Shown: piece after piece, positions 51,955 through 60,355 of the stretch
Layout: each line of letters begins with the position of its first letter
How positions within the stretch are numbered: position 1 is the first letter of the stretch
Source of the DNA: Larkinella insperata
GTDB taxonomy: Bacteria > Bacteroidota > Bacteroidia > Cytophagales > Spirosomataceae
Assembly: GCF_026248825.1 (NCBI RefSeq)
Contig: NZ_CP110973.1
Location: 3,119,001 to 3,183,000, forward strand
DNA: 64,000 bases
Direction of reading: 5' to 3'
Notes under the pieces: model-generated
Told to the model about the DNA's origin: nothing
Seen by the model: the letters and a program-made list of their open reading frames with translations, nothing else
Database searches by the model: none
Made by a program: the position numbers and the translations under genes

Positions 51955-53112
51955 AAACGACACCTTCAGCGAGTTGAGGGGCTTTTCGAGTACATACCAC
52001 GAGACCGTTGCCAGGCCAACGGTCAGGCCCGTAAAATACAGGAGTTGAAAACTGTAATGCGCGTTCAGCAGGGGAACATAGTTGGTCAGGTGGTTCCAGA
52101 GCCGTAACGTAAAGTGCGTGGGGGGCGTGTGGTAGTAGTTGTAAATGAAATTGTGGAACAGGTAAATTCCGTAGCTGACCAGGCCAATGTGCTGGCTGAC
52201 CCGGTTTTCCAGCAGCCATTTCATCCAGCCGTCGAAACCCAGAATGCCCCGGCCGATCAGGAAAAAGCCCAACAAGGAAGCCGCCAACCGTTCCAGGACG
52301 TAGTTCATGACGTTAACGTGATTAACCTGCGGTAAAAATTCATACAGGAACACGACCGCCAGAAAAGACAGCAGACTGAGCGGCAACCACCAGCGTCCCC
52401 GGAAAAAAACTTCAAACCAGCTCCGGCGGTAGAGATACCCGTAGGCCAGCACCCCTCCGAAGCCGAATGGGTCCAGGCAGGTCAGCGTGAAAATGTACTG
52501 AACGGCCCAGGGAAGTTTCATCAGGTAGAAAACAATCCGCAGGGCCACACTGCCAACAATCATAATTCCGACGGAAAGCGGAACGTACCGGCGGGGAACA
52601 AAGAAAATCAGCAACGGCAGGAACAGGTATACCTGCTGCTCGACCGCCAGCGACCAGAGGTGATCGGCCGTTCCAATCCAGGTGTTGTTAAAAATAATGT
52701 AAAAATTGGTGGCATGTAACAGCAGCCAGGTCAGCGTTTCGCGGATGCCGGGCTCACCGATCAGGGCCAATACCAGCACGGTAACGTAGTAGACGGGCAG
52801 GATGCGGAGGGCCCGGCGGATGTAGAAATTTTTAAAGTAGCTGCCCGTCGTTTTTTCCGGCGACTGCTCCAGTTGCTCCTTGCCCGATAACAGAATCCGG
52901 ATGATCAGAAAACCACTGAGCACGAAGAAAATGGTGACCCCCAGTTCGCCCAGTGAACCAATCGGCAGCGTTGTATGCCCGGCCATCCAGTGGCTGATCA
53001 GGACCAGTGTAACGGCAATGCAGCGAATCCCGTCCAGTTGTTTCAGGTGACTAAACGGTTTCTTAGCAGTCGGGTTGGTTGAAGCCGCGTGTCCGGATGG
53101 CGTACTGGTCAT
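51949..53112 (-). CDS. Acyltransferase 3 (OafA/YrhL) family membrane protein
   Basis: A 387-residue protein with about ten transmembrane helices. The family signature KQLDGIRCIAVTLVLISHWM carries the catalytic His, and FFVLSGFLIIRIL and FYIRRALRILPVYY supply the conserved Arg pairs. Such proteins transfer acetyl or other acyl groups from the cytoplasm to glycans, peptidoglycan or exopolysaccharide in the periplasm. No SGNH partner domain is fused. It is convergent with arsN2 and unrelated to its neighbours by function. Confidence 0.93.
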   Translation of the reverse strand: MTSTPSGHAASTNPTAKKPFSHLKQLDGIRCIAVTLVLISHWMAGHTTLPIGSLGELGVTIFFVLSGFLIIRILLSGKEQLEQSPEKTTGSYFKNFYIRRALRILPVYYVTVLVLALIGEPGIRETLTWLLLHATNFYIIFNNTWIGTADHLWSLAVEQQVYLFLPLLIFFVPRRYVPLSVGIMIVGSVALRIVFYLMKLPWAVQYIFTLTCLDPFGFGGVLAYGYLYRRSWFEVFFRGRWWLPLSLLSFLAVVFLYEFLPQVNHVNVMNYVLERLAASLLGFFLIGRGILGFDGWMKWLLENRVSQHIGLVSYGIYLFHNFIYNYYHTPPTHFTLRLWNHLTNYVPLLNAHYSFQLLYFTGLTVGLATVSWYVLEKPLNSLKVSFS

Positions 53113-53264
53113 TTAAATGGTGTTTAGATAACTTTACTGATAACGAGGCTGTTCGGGTTTTATTCTTGGGCGGGTTTGTGTGAAAAACGATTTTTGTTGT
53201 GGACAAATCCGCTTGAATCGTAAACCTGAACCGCCTTACCGGCTGCTAAAGTAAGGTGAATTAC

Positions 53265-53298
53265 GGATTGTTCCGCCCCCGCGGGGGCGGAACAATCC
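53265..53298. repeat. Perfect 34-bp palindrome
   Basis: Left arm GGATTGTTCCGCCCCCG and right arm CGGGGGCGGAACAATCC are exact complements with no spacer. It lies 3' of the methyltransferase gene and upstream of the acyltransferase. No T-run follows, so it may be a terminator of unusual form, a protein-binding site or a REP-like element. Confidence 0.85.
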
Positions 53299-53330
53299 AG
53301 CGGGTTTGTTTGAAACCGGAGCGGGCTATT

Positions 53331-54071
53331 CTACCGACCGGCCTTTTTCCTGGAACAGGCAATAATGAACTGGGCGGAGAAAACGTGCTTCAGAACCGGT
53401 ATTTTCTCCAGCAGGGGCTGAAAAAAGTAGATGACTTTGGCCGGTAGGGTGGGAAAAAAGAACGGGACATACCCGACGTAGCTCCAGCTTTTCACTTCAC
53501 CGCCTGCGTTCTTTATCCAGCGCTTCAGTTGCCACTCATAGAACGATTGTTCTTCGTGCTCAATATGGTATTTGGATGTCTTCTCGATCAGCTTCAGGAC
53601 GGGATTGTTGCCGTTGGGCTCCATGATGATCAGGTGATCTGCCAGCCGGAACGCGTTGGTGATGGCTTTTTGCTGGTCAGCCAGGTGATGCAGTACGCCC
53701 CGGATGACGGCAACATCGTATTTTTGTTCCGGCACGGGCAGGTTGTCGTCCAGCAAATTGATGGTGTCGAAGGTAACCCGGGGGTAATTCTGGCGGGCCA
53801 TTTCGATGGCCGAGTGAGCGGGATCAAAACCGTACACGTCCAGATTCGGAAAGTTTTCCTTGATGTTGTTGGTGTACATACCATCCCCACAACCGATATC
53901 GACCAGCGTTTTGTAATGCGGTTTAATGAACTTGAAAATTTCGTCGGAAATACGTTTGTTGGCAACGTAGGAAGAGAATTGGGCGTTGGTAGTGTACAGG
54001 AATCCGCCATTTTCACGAACGTTTCGATTGAATTCCTGTACGTTCTTTTTCAGCACTGTGCTCATGGACAT
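53331..54071 (-). CDS. Class I SAM-dependent methyltransferase
   Basis: A 246-residue protein. SAM-binding motif I is TLVDIGCGDGMYTNNI (about residue 57), with the acidic motif II in VYGFDPAHSAIEMAR and the post-motif VIRGVLHHLAD. The C-terminal ~60 residues include a hydrophobic stretch (YVGYVPFFFPTLPAKVIYFF), which may place it at the membrane and suggests a lipid or polyprenoid-type substrate; that is inference. A second Met at residue 3 is an equal start candidate. Monocistronic. Confidence 0.88.
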   Translation of the reverse strand: MSMSTVLKKNVQEFNRNVRENGGFLYTTNAQFSSYVANKRISDEIFKFIKPHYKTLVDIGCGDGMYTNNIKENFPNLDVYGFDPAHSAIEMARQNYPRVTFDTINLLDDNLPVPEQKYDVAVIRGVLHHLADQQKAITNAFRLADHLIIMEPNGNNPVLKLIEKTSKYHIEHEEQSFYEWQLKRWIKNAGGEVKSWSYVGYVPFFFPTLPAKVIYFFQPLLEKIPVLKHVFSAQFIIACSRKKAGR

Positions 54072-54401
54072 TGTGTTTAGAAGAGTAAAAAAACAAGTAG
54101 CCGCTTCCTGCGCGAGCCGGAAGGGAATGATGAGCCCGGTAATGGATAGCCATTACGGGTTGAGAATCAGGAAATAATAGGAAATCTCCCCGGCGCTCAG
54201 AGTGCGCCGAAATGACTGGCTGACAGAGGGGGCGTCAGCGGAGAATCGTCATCAGGGGGGAGTAAGTTGCAGCATCATTTTGGTATAACTGGCTGCAAAG
54301 ATTAAAAAGGAATTAAAAAAAGCAAGGGGATAAATTAAAATCAGATTAAGAGGACCTAACAAATAGAGTCTATTTTTGCGTATTCTCTCAATGATCTTGC
54401 T
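54072..54401. promoter_or_regulatory. Intergenic region upstream of nhaA
   Basis: No gene seen. A hairpin of CCCG-TAATGG type lies at 54135-54159 with one bulged base. TATTTTTG at 54371-54378 is an exact -7 match, 24 nt before the nhaA ATG; no TTG stands 20 nt upstream. Confidence 0.5.
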
Positions 54402-55592
54402 ATGAAAGAAAAGCTATATAAACTTTTTCAGACGTTTTTTCGGTCCGGTTCAGTTGGGGGTATCGTCCTGATCCTGTGCGTTTTGGCTTCTCTGGTGATT
54501 GCTAATTCACCTTCCGGGGCACCTTTTGAAAACCTTTTGTCTACCGAGATTGGATATGCAAATTCAGGTCTGCATCTAAAATATTCCGTTTTGATCTGGA
54601 TCAATGACGGCTTGATGGCGATATTCTTCCTGATGGTGGGGCTGGAAATCAAACGGGAATTGATCGAAGGCGAGTTGTCGTCGCTTAAAAAAGCTGCGCT
54701 GCCCATTTTTGCGGCTTTGGGCGGGGTTTTGGTCCCGGCATTGATTTATTTCGCTTTTAATCAGGGCACCAGGGTCGCGGGGGGCTGGGGTATTCCAATG
54801 GCAACCGACATTGCGTTTGCGCTGGCCGTTGTGACCTTGCTGGGAAACCGCGTTCCGGCATCCCTCAAAATCTTTCTGGCGGCTTTGGCAATCGTGGACG
54901 ATTTGGCCGCTATTGTGGTTATCGCCCTTTTTTACTCCACCGATCTGCACTTCGCTTACCTGGCCTACGCGGCTGCGGTTTTTCTCGGTTTGCTGATCAT
55001 GAACTGGCGGGGCGTCACCAGACCGGTATTTTACCTCGTTCCGGGCTTGTTGATCTGGTATTTTATCCACCACTCCGGAATCCATGCCACCATTGCCGGG
55101 GTCTTGACTGCCTTTACGCTCCCGACCACGGAGGACGACACCCCATCGACGCTGGAACGGGTGGAACACGCGCTGATTAAACCTGTTAATTTCATCATCA
55201 TGCCGTTGTTTGCCCTAGTCAATACCAACATCCGGTTTGAACCGGGCATGGTGGATGGGCTAACAACCACCCTGGGAATGGGTATTGTGTTGGGATTGCT
55301 GGTTGGTAAGCCCCTGGGCATCTCGCTGTTTTCCTGGCTTTCGGTCAAAGGGGGCTTGTGCGTTTTACCGGCGGGCGGGCGCTGGCCTCACCTGATTGGA
55401 TTGGGCATTTTGGGTGGCATTGGCTTTACCATGTCGATTTTTATTGCCCTGCTGTCTTTTCCCGACCAGCCGGCGGTGGCAGCAAAGGCAAAATTTGCCA
55501 TCCTGACCGGGTCCGTCCTGGCCGGGACCCTGGGCTACGCGTTCCTGAATGCCATCAGCAAAAAACAGGGCGTTACAGACGAAATTGGGTAA
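54402..55592 (+). CDS. nhaA: NhaA-type sodium:proton antiporter
   Basis: A 396-residue membrane protein with about 12 helices. The ion-binding aspartate pair is in AALAIVDDLAAIVV (Asp166, Asp167), preceded by MATDIAFALAV with the discontinuous-helix TDIAFA block, and the C-terminal LGGIGFTMSIFIALLSF also matches. The N-terminal pH-sensing region includes MVGLEIKRELIEGELSSL. It exchanges cytoplasmic sodium for protons, aiding salt and alkaline tolerance. It is alone, with a hairpin (GGGCGTTA/TAACGCCC) overlapping its stop codon. Confidence 0.96.
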   Translation: MKEKLYKLFQTFFRSGSVGGIVLILCVLASLVIANSPSGAPFENLLSTEIGYANSGLHLKYSVLIWINDGLMAIFFLMVGLEIKRELIEGELSSLKKAALPIFAALGGVLVPALIYFAFNQGTRVAGGWGIPMATDIAFALAVVTLLGNRVPASLKIFLAALAIVDDLAAIVVIALFYSTDLHFAYLAYAAAVFLGLLIMNWRGVTRPVFYLVPGLLIWYFIHHSGIHATIAGVLTAFTLPTTEDDTPSTLERVEHALIKPVNFIIMPLFALVNTNIRFEPGMVDGLTTTLGMGIVLGLLVGKPLGISLFSWLSVKGGLCVLPAGGRWPHLIGLGILGGIGFTMSIFIALLSFPDQPAVAAKAKFAILTGSVLAGTLGYAFLNAISKKQGVTDEIG

Positions 55593-55597
55593 CGCCC
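55568..55597. terminator. Hairpin over the nhaA stop codon
   Basis: GGGCGTTA (55568-55575) pairs with TAACGCCC (55590-55597), loop 14. It lies at the convergent ends of nhaA and the ABC exporter; the lack of a T-run makes its role as terminator moderate. Confidence 0.45.
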
Positions 55598-55607
55598 TAA
55601 AATCGGC

Positions 55608-57380
55608 TTAAACCGCAGCCACTTCCTTGCGTTCCCCGATCTGTTGCCGCCACATGGCGTAATAAAGCCCTTTCTGCGCCAGCAATTCGGAATGGTGCCC
55701 CTGCTCGGCGACGTGGCCTTTTTCCAGCACAAAAATCCGGTCGGCGTGCAGGACCGTGCTCAGTCGGTGGGCAATCAGGATGGTAATGTGCTGCCGGGAG
55801 CCCGAAAGCTGGCGCACAGTTCTGCCAATTTCTTCCTCCGTCAGTGAGTCGAGGGCCGAGGTGGCTTCGTCGAACACCAGCAACGTGGGACGGCGCAGCA
55901 GGGCGCGGGCAATGCTCAGGCGTTGTTTTTCACCCCCGGAAACTTTAACGCCCCCCTCGCCAATGACGGTATCAAGTCCTTGCGGGGCCCGGTTCAGGAG
56001 GGAGTCGGCTGCGGCCTGGCGGAGGGCCGTGAGGCATTCGGCGTCGGTGGCGTTGGGAGCCACAAACCGCAGGTTTTCGCGGATGGTCCCGGCAAACAGT
56101 TGCGTGTCCTGCGTCACAAAACCGATCTGCTCGCGCAGTTCGTCCAGGTCAACCTCCGCGCTGGAAACGCCGTTGTACAGGATACGGCCTGCCAGGGGCG
56201 GATACAAACCGACGAGCAACTTGATGAGCGTTGTTTTGCCGGAACCTGACGGCCCCACAAAGGCGATGGTTTCGCCGAGTTTGACATCAAACGAAATACC
56301 GTCGAGGGCGGGTTTGTCGGCCGACAGGTGCTTGAAGCGAACGTCTTCGAAAGCCAGCGTCTGAATCTTTTTAACGGGTTGCGGGTGGGCCGGTTTAACG
56401 TCGCGGGGCGTGTCAAGAATTTGCTGAAAATTCGCTAGCGAAGCTTCCGTTTCCCGGTAAATGTTGATGATGTTGCCCAATTCCTGTAGGGGACCGAAAA
56501 TGGCGAAGGAGTAAATGAAGAGGGAGAAAAATTCGCCTACGGTAATCCGTTGCTGCACCACCAGAAACAGCATCATCAGCATGATGGCGTTCCGCAGCAG
56601 GTTGACAAATGTTCCCTGCACGAACGACAGCGACCGAACGTAGCGGACCTTTTTTAACTCCAGCCGCAGGATCTTTTCGGTGGTGGCGTTGAGCCGTTCG
56701 GTTTCCTGCTGGGCCAGACCGAGGCTTTTCACGAGTTCGATGTTGCGTAGGCTTTCGGTCGTTGAACCCGCCAATGCCGTGGTTTCGGCCACGATGTTTT
56801 TCTGTACGACCTTGATTTTTTTACTCAGCAGGGAGCTGACAAAGCCGAGCAACGGAATGGTCAGAAAATAGGCGGGCGCGATGGGCCAGTATACCGTGCT
56901 GGCGTACCACATGACGAACACGATACCGATGACGGACGTAAACAGCACATTGACAAACGACTGAATAAGTTTCTCAACGTCCGTCCGCACCTTCTGGAGC
57001 TTACCCAGGGTTTCGCCCGAGCGCTGGTCTTCAAACACCTGGTAGGGCAGTTCCAGCGAGTGCCGCAACCCGTCGGAATACAGCCGGGCGCCCAGCCGCT
57101 GGGTGATGACGTTAACGTAGTAATCCTGAAAGTTTTTGGCGATCCGGCTGACCATCGCGACGCCCAGCGCCTGCAAAATAAGCATACCGGCACCGTCGCT
57201 CAGGAAGCTCACAAAATCCAGTTTCTGAATAGCCGAACCCGGTTTGACAACGTATTGATCGATGATCTTCCGAAAAATATACGGGTCGAGCAGCGAGAAA
57301 ATCTGATTGATGGCGGCCAGCAATAAAGCCAGCACGAGCAGGGACCAATAATGACGTAAATAACTGTAAAGTAATTTCAT
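55608..57380 (-). CDS. ABC exporter, fused permease and ATPase (MsbA/MdlB type)
   Basis: A 590-residue half-transporter. Six membrane helices lie in residues 1-320. The nucleotide-binding domain (about 345-580) has Walker A GPSGSGKTTLIKLL, the signature VSGGEKQRLSIARALLRRP, Walker B LLVFDEATSALD and the switch His in IAHRLSTV. It works as a homodimer, or heterodimer with an unknown partner, and exports lipids, peptides or drugs; substrate unknown. No signal or fused domain is present. It is separated from the Kef-type gene by 65 nt on the same strand, so the two may share an upstream promoter. Confidence 0.95.
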   Translation of the reverse strand: MKLLYSYLRHYWSLLVLALLLAAINQIFSLLDPYIFRKIIDQYVVKPGSAIQKLDFVSFLSDGAGMLILQALGVAMVSRIAKNFQDYYVNVITQRLGARLYSDGLRHSLELPYQVFEDQRSGETLGKLQKVRTDVEKLIQSFVNVLFTSVIGIVFVMWYASTVYWPIAPAYFLTIPLLGFVSSLLSKKIKVVQKNIVAETTALAGSTTESLRNIELVKSLGLAQQETERLNATTEKILRLELKKVRYVRSLSFVQGTFVNLLRNAIMLMMLFLVVQQRITVGEFFSLFIYSFAIFGPLQELGNIINIYRETEASLANFQQILDTPRDVKPAHPQPVKKIQTLAFEDVRFKHLSADKPALDGISFDVKLGETIAFVGPSGSGKTTLIKLLVGLYPPLAGRILYNGVSSAEVDLDELREQIGFVTQDTQLFAGTIRENLRFVAPNATDAECLTALRQAAADSLLNRAPQGLDTVIGEGGVKVSGGEKQRLSIARALLRRPTLLVFDEATSALDSLTEEEIGRTVRQLSGSRQHITILIAHRLSTVLHADRIFVLEKGHVAEQGHHSELLAQKGLYYAMWRQQIGERKEVAAV

Positions 57381-57445
57381 AGGCTAGAAAAAAAAGAGGA
57401 AACCGTCTGTTGACGGTGCTAGCCAGGAAAGTGCGGTGGGCGTTA

Positions 57446-59692
57446 TTAGACGTTCCGCAAACGGTTTTCGCGCTGAAACTCTTTAATCAGTTTGGTGTTC
57501 CCGGCCAGCCAGATAACATCACCGGCGTAGAAAAAGGTCGTTGAGTCGGGATTTAAAATGCGGGTTCCTTTTCGTTCGATGCCGACGATAAGCCCCTGCG
57601 TTTTTTCGCGGATGCGGGATTCGCGGATGGTCAGGCCGACAAACGGAAACGATTCATCAACGGCAATTTTTTGCAGAGAAATTTCCTGGGCGGGGGTAAC
57701 CCGTAGCTGACTCGCGGGTGCGGGTTCAATCAGTTGGTTAAATTGCTCCAGTTGCTGGTCGGTACCGATAACGGCAATTTTGTCGCCCGGGTAAAAGCGT
57801 TCGTTGGGGTTCGGCACCAGGACGGTCAGGCTTCCGCGGGCAATGGAAATGACGTTGACGCCGTATTTTTCCCGCAGGGCCAGTTCGGCCAGTGTAAAAC
57901 CCACGCCCGGCGATTCAGCCGTCACCTCGAAATAAGAGAGGTGGGCATCCCAGGGCAGCAGATTCCGGCCCATCCGGGTTTCCTGATGAATCTGACGGGC
58001 GTTGAGGTTGAGCAGAAAACGGTTTTCGATGAGGTCGTAAATCAGCGGGAGACGCTTTCCAAATACCAGCCAGATGCCGGCGGCCACCACCAGAAAGAAC
58101 AGGAGGATGCTGACCGAGAAAAATTGTTGCAGCAACAGCAGAATCAGCCCCAGTCCGATGAGCGTCCGCGTCACGGCCAGCGTGACGAGGGGGCCGCGGT
58201 AGGATCGCCGTTCGGTCCAGAGCCGGGTGTAAACCGGTTGGTTGATGCGTTTCAACACCAGTGCCCACAGGAAAGGCGCCATCAGCACAAACGACAGAAA
58301 GCCCGCCAGCGTTTCGGCCCACGAAGCGCCCGTCAGTTTTTCGTGCACCAGCGGGAGCAGCCAGCGGGAAGTCATCAGAATGATACCCAGAATGACGACG
58401 GTGTTGACAATAATAATCTGAATGTGTTCGCGCAGTAACTGGTACCAGTCGCTGACGCTGCTGATGCTCTGGGCGCCGGAGCTGTAGTTGCTCAGAAACA
58501 GTTTGGTCCGGGCGGGCAGTTTGCGGTCCAGCCACGTATAGAGGGGGCCGGACGCCCGGATCATGTAGGGCGTGGTAAAAGCCGTCAGGGCCGAAACCGC
58601 CACGGCGATGGGGTAGAGGAAGTCGCTGGTAACGTGCAGGTTCTTGCCCAGGGTGGCGATGATGAAGGAAAACTCCCCGATCTGGGCCAGGCTCATCCCG
58701 GTCTGAAGCGACTGCTTGAGCGGTTGGCCAACCACCAGCGCACCGAGGGTGACGTTTACGGCTTTTCCGGCCAGCACCACCAGCGTAATCAAGGCAATCG
58801 GACCGGCGTACTCGATCAGCCCGCCCGGCTCAATCAGCATACCGACGGAAACGAAAAAAACGGCCCCAAACAGGTCTTTGATGGAGGTCAGCAGGTCTTC
58901 GATGCGTTCGGCGTAAGGCGTTCCGGCAAGGATAGACCCCATGATGAACGCCCCCAGCGCCGGAGAAAAGCCCACGTTGGTTGCAATCACGACCATCAGC
59001 AGGCACAGGGCCAGGGCGATGATCAGCAGGGTTTCGTCGGTGATGAATTTCCGGCTGCTGCGCAGAAAGGACGGAACCAGAAAAATACCGGCTAAAAACC
59101 AGATGGTCAGGAAGAACGCCAGTCGCATGATGGCAAACAGCATGTCGGGGCTGAAAAACTGCTTGCTGATGGCGAGGGTGGAAAGCAGCACGAGCAGCAA
59201 AACCGCTACGATATCTTCGATGACCAGAATGCCAAACACCATACCGGCAAATTTCTGGGTTCTGACGCCCAGCTCGTCGAAGGCACGGATGATGATGGTG
59301 GTCGACGAAATGCAGACGATGCCGCCCAGAAAAATGCTGTCCATCGTCGACCAGCCCAGGCACAAGCCGGTCAGGTAACCGAGTAGAATCATGGCCGAAA
59401 TCTCGTAGACGCCCGTCATGGCCGCCGTGCCGCCAATTTTGACCAGCTTTTTGATATTAAACTCCAGACCGAGACTGAACAGCAGCACAATCACGCCAAT
59501 GTCGGCCCAGATGCGGATGGTCTCCGGATCGGAAATAGTCGGGAATAACGAAAACTTAGGGCCCACCAGCACACCTGCTAAAATATACCCCAGCACGAGC
59601 GGTTGTTTGAGCCACTTAAAGAGAAGCGTGGTAATGGCTGCAGCCCCCAGAATGATGGCAAGATCGATGATCAGATGTGGTAAATGAGCCAT
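57446..59692 (-). CDS. Large Kef-type cation:proton antiporter with two RCK-C (TrkA-C) domains
   Basis: A 748-residue protein. The CPA2 membrane domain (about 1-400) contains QPLVLGYILAGVLVGPKFS and the ion-binding region GFSPALGAFIMGSILAGTPY. Then follows an unusual extra block of about four membrane helices (about 425-560) and two soluble TrkA-C repeats (about 590-665 and 680-745; GDKIAVIGTD and AGDVIWLAGN). There is no NAD-binding TrkA-N domain. Such proteins probably exchange K+ or Na+ for protons, gated by a small ligand such as a dinucleotide. The second Kef-like transporter in the window, but not of glutathione-gated type. Confidence 0.88.
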   Translation of the reverse strand: MAHLPHLIIDLAIILGAAAITTLLFKWLKQPLVLGYILAGVLVGPKFSLFPTISDPETIRIWADIGVIVLLFSLGLEFNIKKLVKIGGTAAMTGVYEISAMILLGYLTGLCLGWSTMDSIFLGGIVCISSTTIIIRAFDELGVRTQKFAGMVFGILVIEDIVAVLLLVLLSTLAISKQFFSPDMLFAIMRLAFFLTIWFLAGIFLVPSFLRSSRKFITDETLLIIALALCLLMVVIATNVGFSPALGAFIMGSILAGTPYAERIEDLLTSIKDLFGAVFFVSVGMLIEPGGLIEYAGPIALITLVVLAGKAVNVTLGALVVGQPLKQSLQTGMSLAQIGEFSFIIATLGKNLHVTSDFLYPIAVAVSALTAFTTPYMIRASGPLYTWLDRKLPARTKLFLSNYSSGAQSISSVSDWYQLLREHIQIIIVNTVVILGIILMTSRWLLPLVHEKLTGASWAETLAGFLSFVLMAPFLWALVLKRINQPVYTRLWTERRSYRGPLVTLAVTRTLIGLGLILLLLQQFFSVSILLFFLVVAAGIWLVFGKRLPLIYDLIENRFLLNLNARQIHQETRMGRNLLPWDAHLSYFEVTAESPGVGFTLAELALREKYGVNVISIARGSLTVLVPNPNERFYPGDKIAVIGTDQQLEQFNQLIEPAPASQLRVTPAQEISLQKIAVDESFPFVGLTIRESRIREKTQGLIVGIERKGTRILNPDSTTFFYAGDVIWLAGNTKLIKEFQRENRLRNV

Positions 59693-60355
59693 AACGAGGA
59701 ACAGTTGTATTTTTTATTAGAACCCTGCCGAAGCAGCGGTATGGATAGCCAAGTTCAGGGCATGTCTACAATTATACGACCTTTTTGCCCCGAATCAGAT
59801 TGATTAAGCGGATAAAGCCCGAAAAATTATCGGCGTTCCAACCGACGTCAAAAGCTCATTTTGTTCTTCCCAGCCTTATTATCAGGGTGTATCCACGGGC
59901 CGGTTTGCGGTAAAGAGGGGGTACACCACCCATCTGGACACATTCAGTGTACGGTATTTATCAGACAAACGGACCTCCCGCCAGCAGCGCAAACGGTTCG
60001 GTCAACCTATCGGAACGGCGCTTGCTACGTAAGTAGATCCGGGTCAGGATAAGAAGCTCGGTTTCACTGGGCCAAAGGGATACTAAAGTCTCTTCGCAGC
60101 ACGGTATAAATGCCTGACTCCTAGCGTTATGAGCATTAATACAGGATTAAAGAAGTTTTCGATCTTCTGAGCTGCTGATTCGTTAGTTTTTTGTATAAGT
60201 TGCTGTATTTCAGGGCACTATGCCTCGCAGGGAATATTGATAGTCTATTAGAGTAATTATTTTTGGGTTAAAACCGTAAATGGTCGCTAATGGTATCAGA
60301 ATCAGATCTTTACTTTGTCTAAGTGAAACTACTTATTACCTGTCTACACAACCTT
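59693..60355. other. Long intergenic region with receptor promoter and conserved leader
   Basis: No gene seen in 59693-60230. The right part holds TTG (60237-60239) and TATTTTTG (60258-60265), spacing 18 nt, then a 90-nt leader that closely resembles the one before the DUF4249 gene at 63228-63317. Confidence 0.55.
60237..60355 (+). promoter_or_regulatory. Promoter and leader of the second TonB-dependent receptor (copy A)
   Basis: The -7 box TATTTTTG at 60258-60265 is followed by GGTTAAAA, ATGGT, TTACTTTGT, AGTGAAA and a TCTACACAAC block just before the ATG at 60356. The same blocks in the same order, with the same 90-nt box-to-ATG spacing, occur at 63220-63317. Confidence 0.7.
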
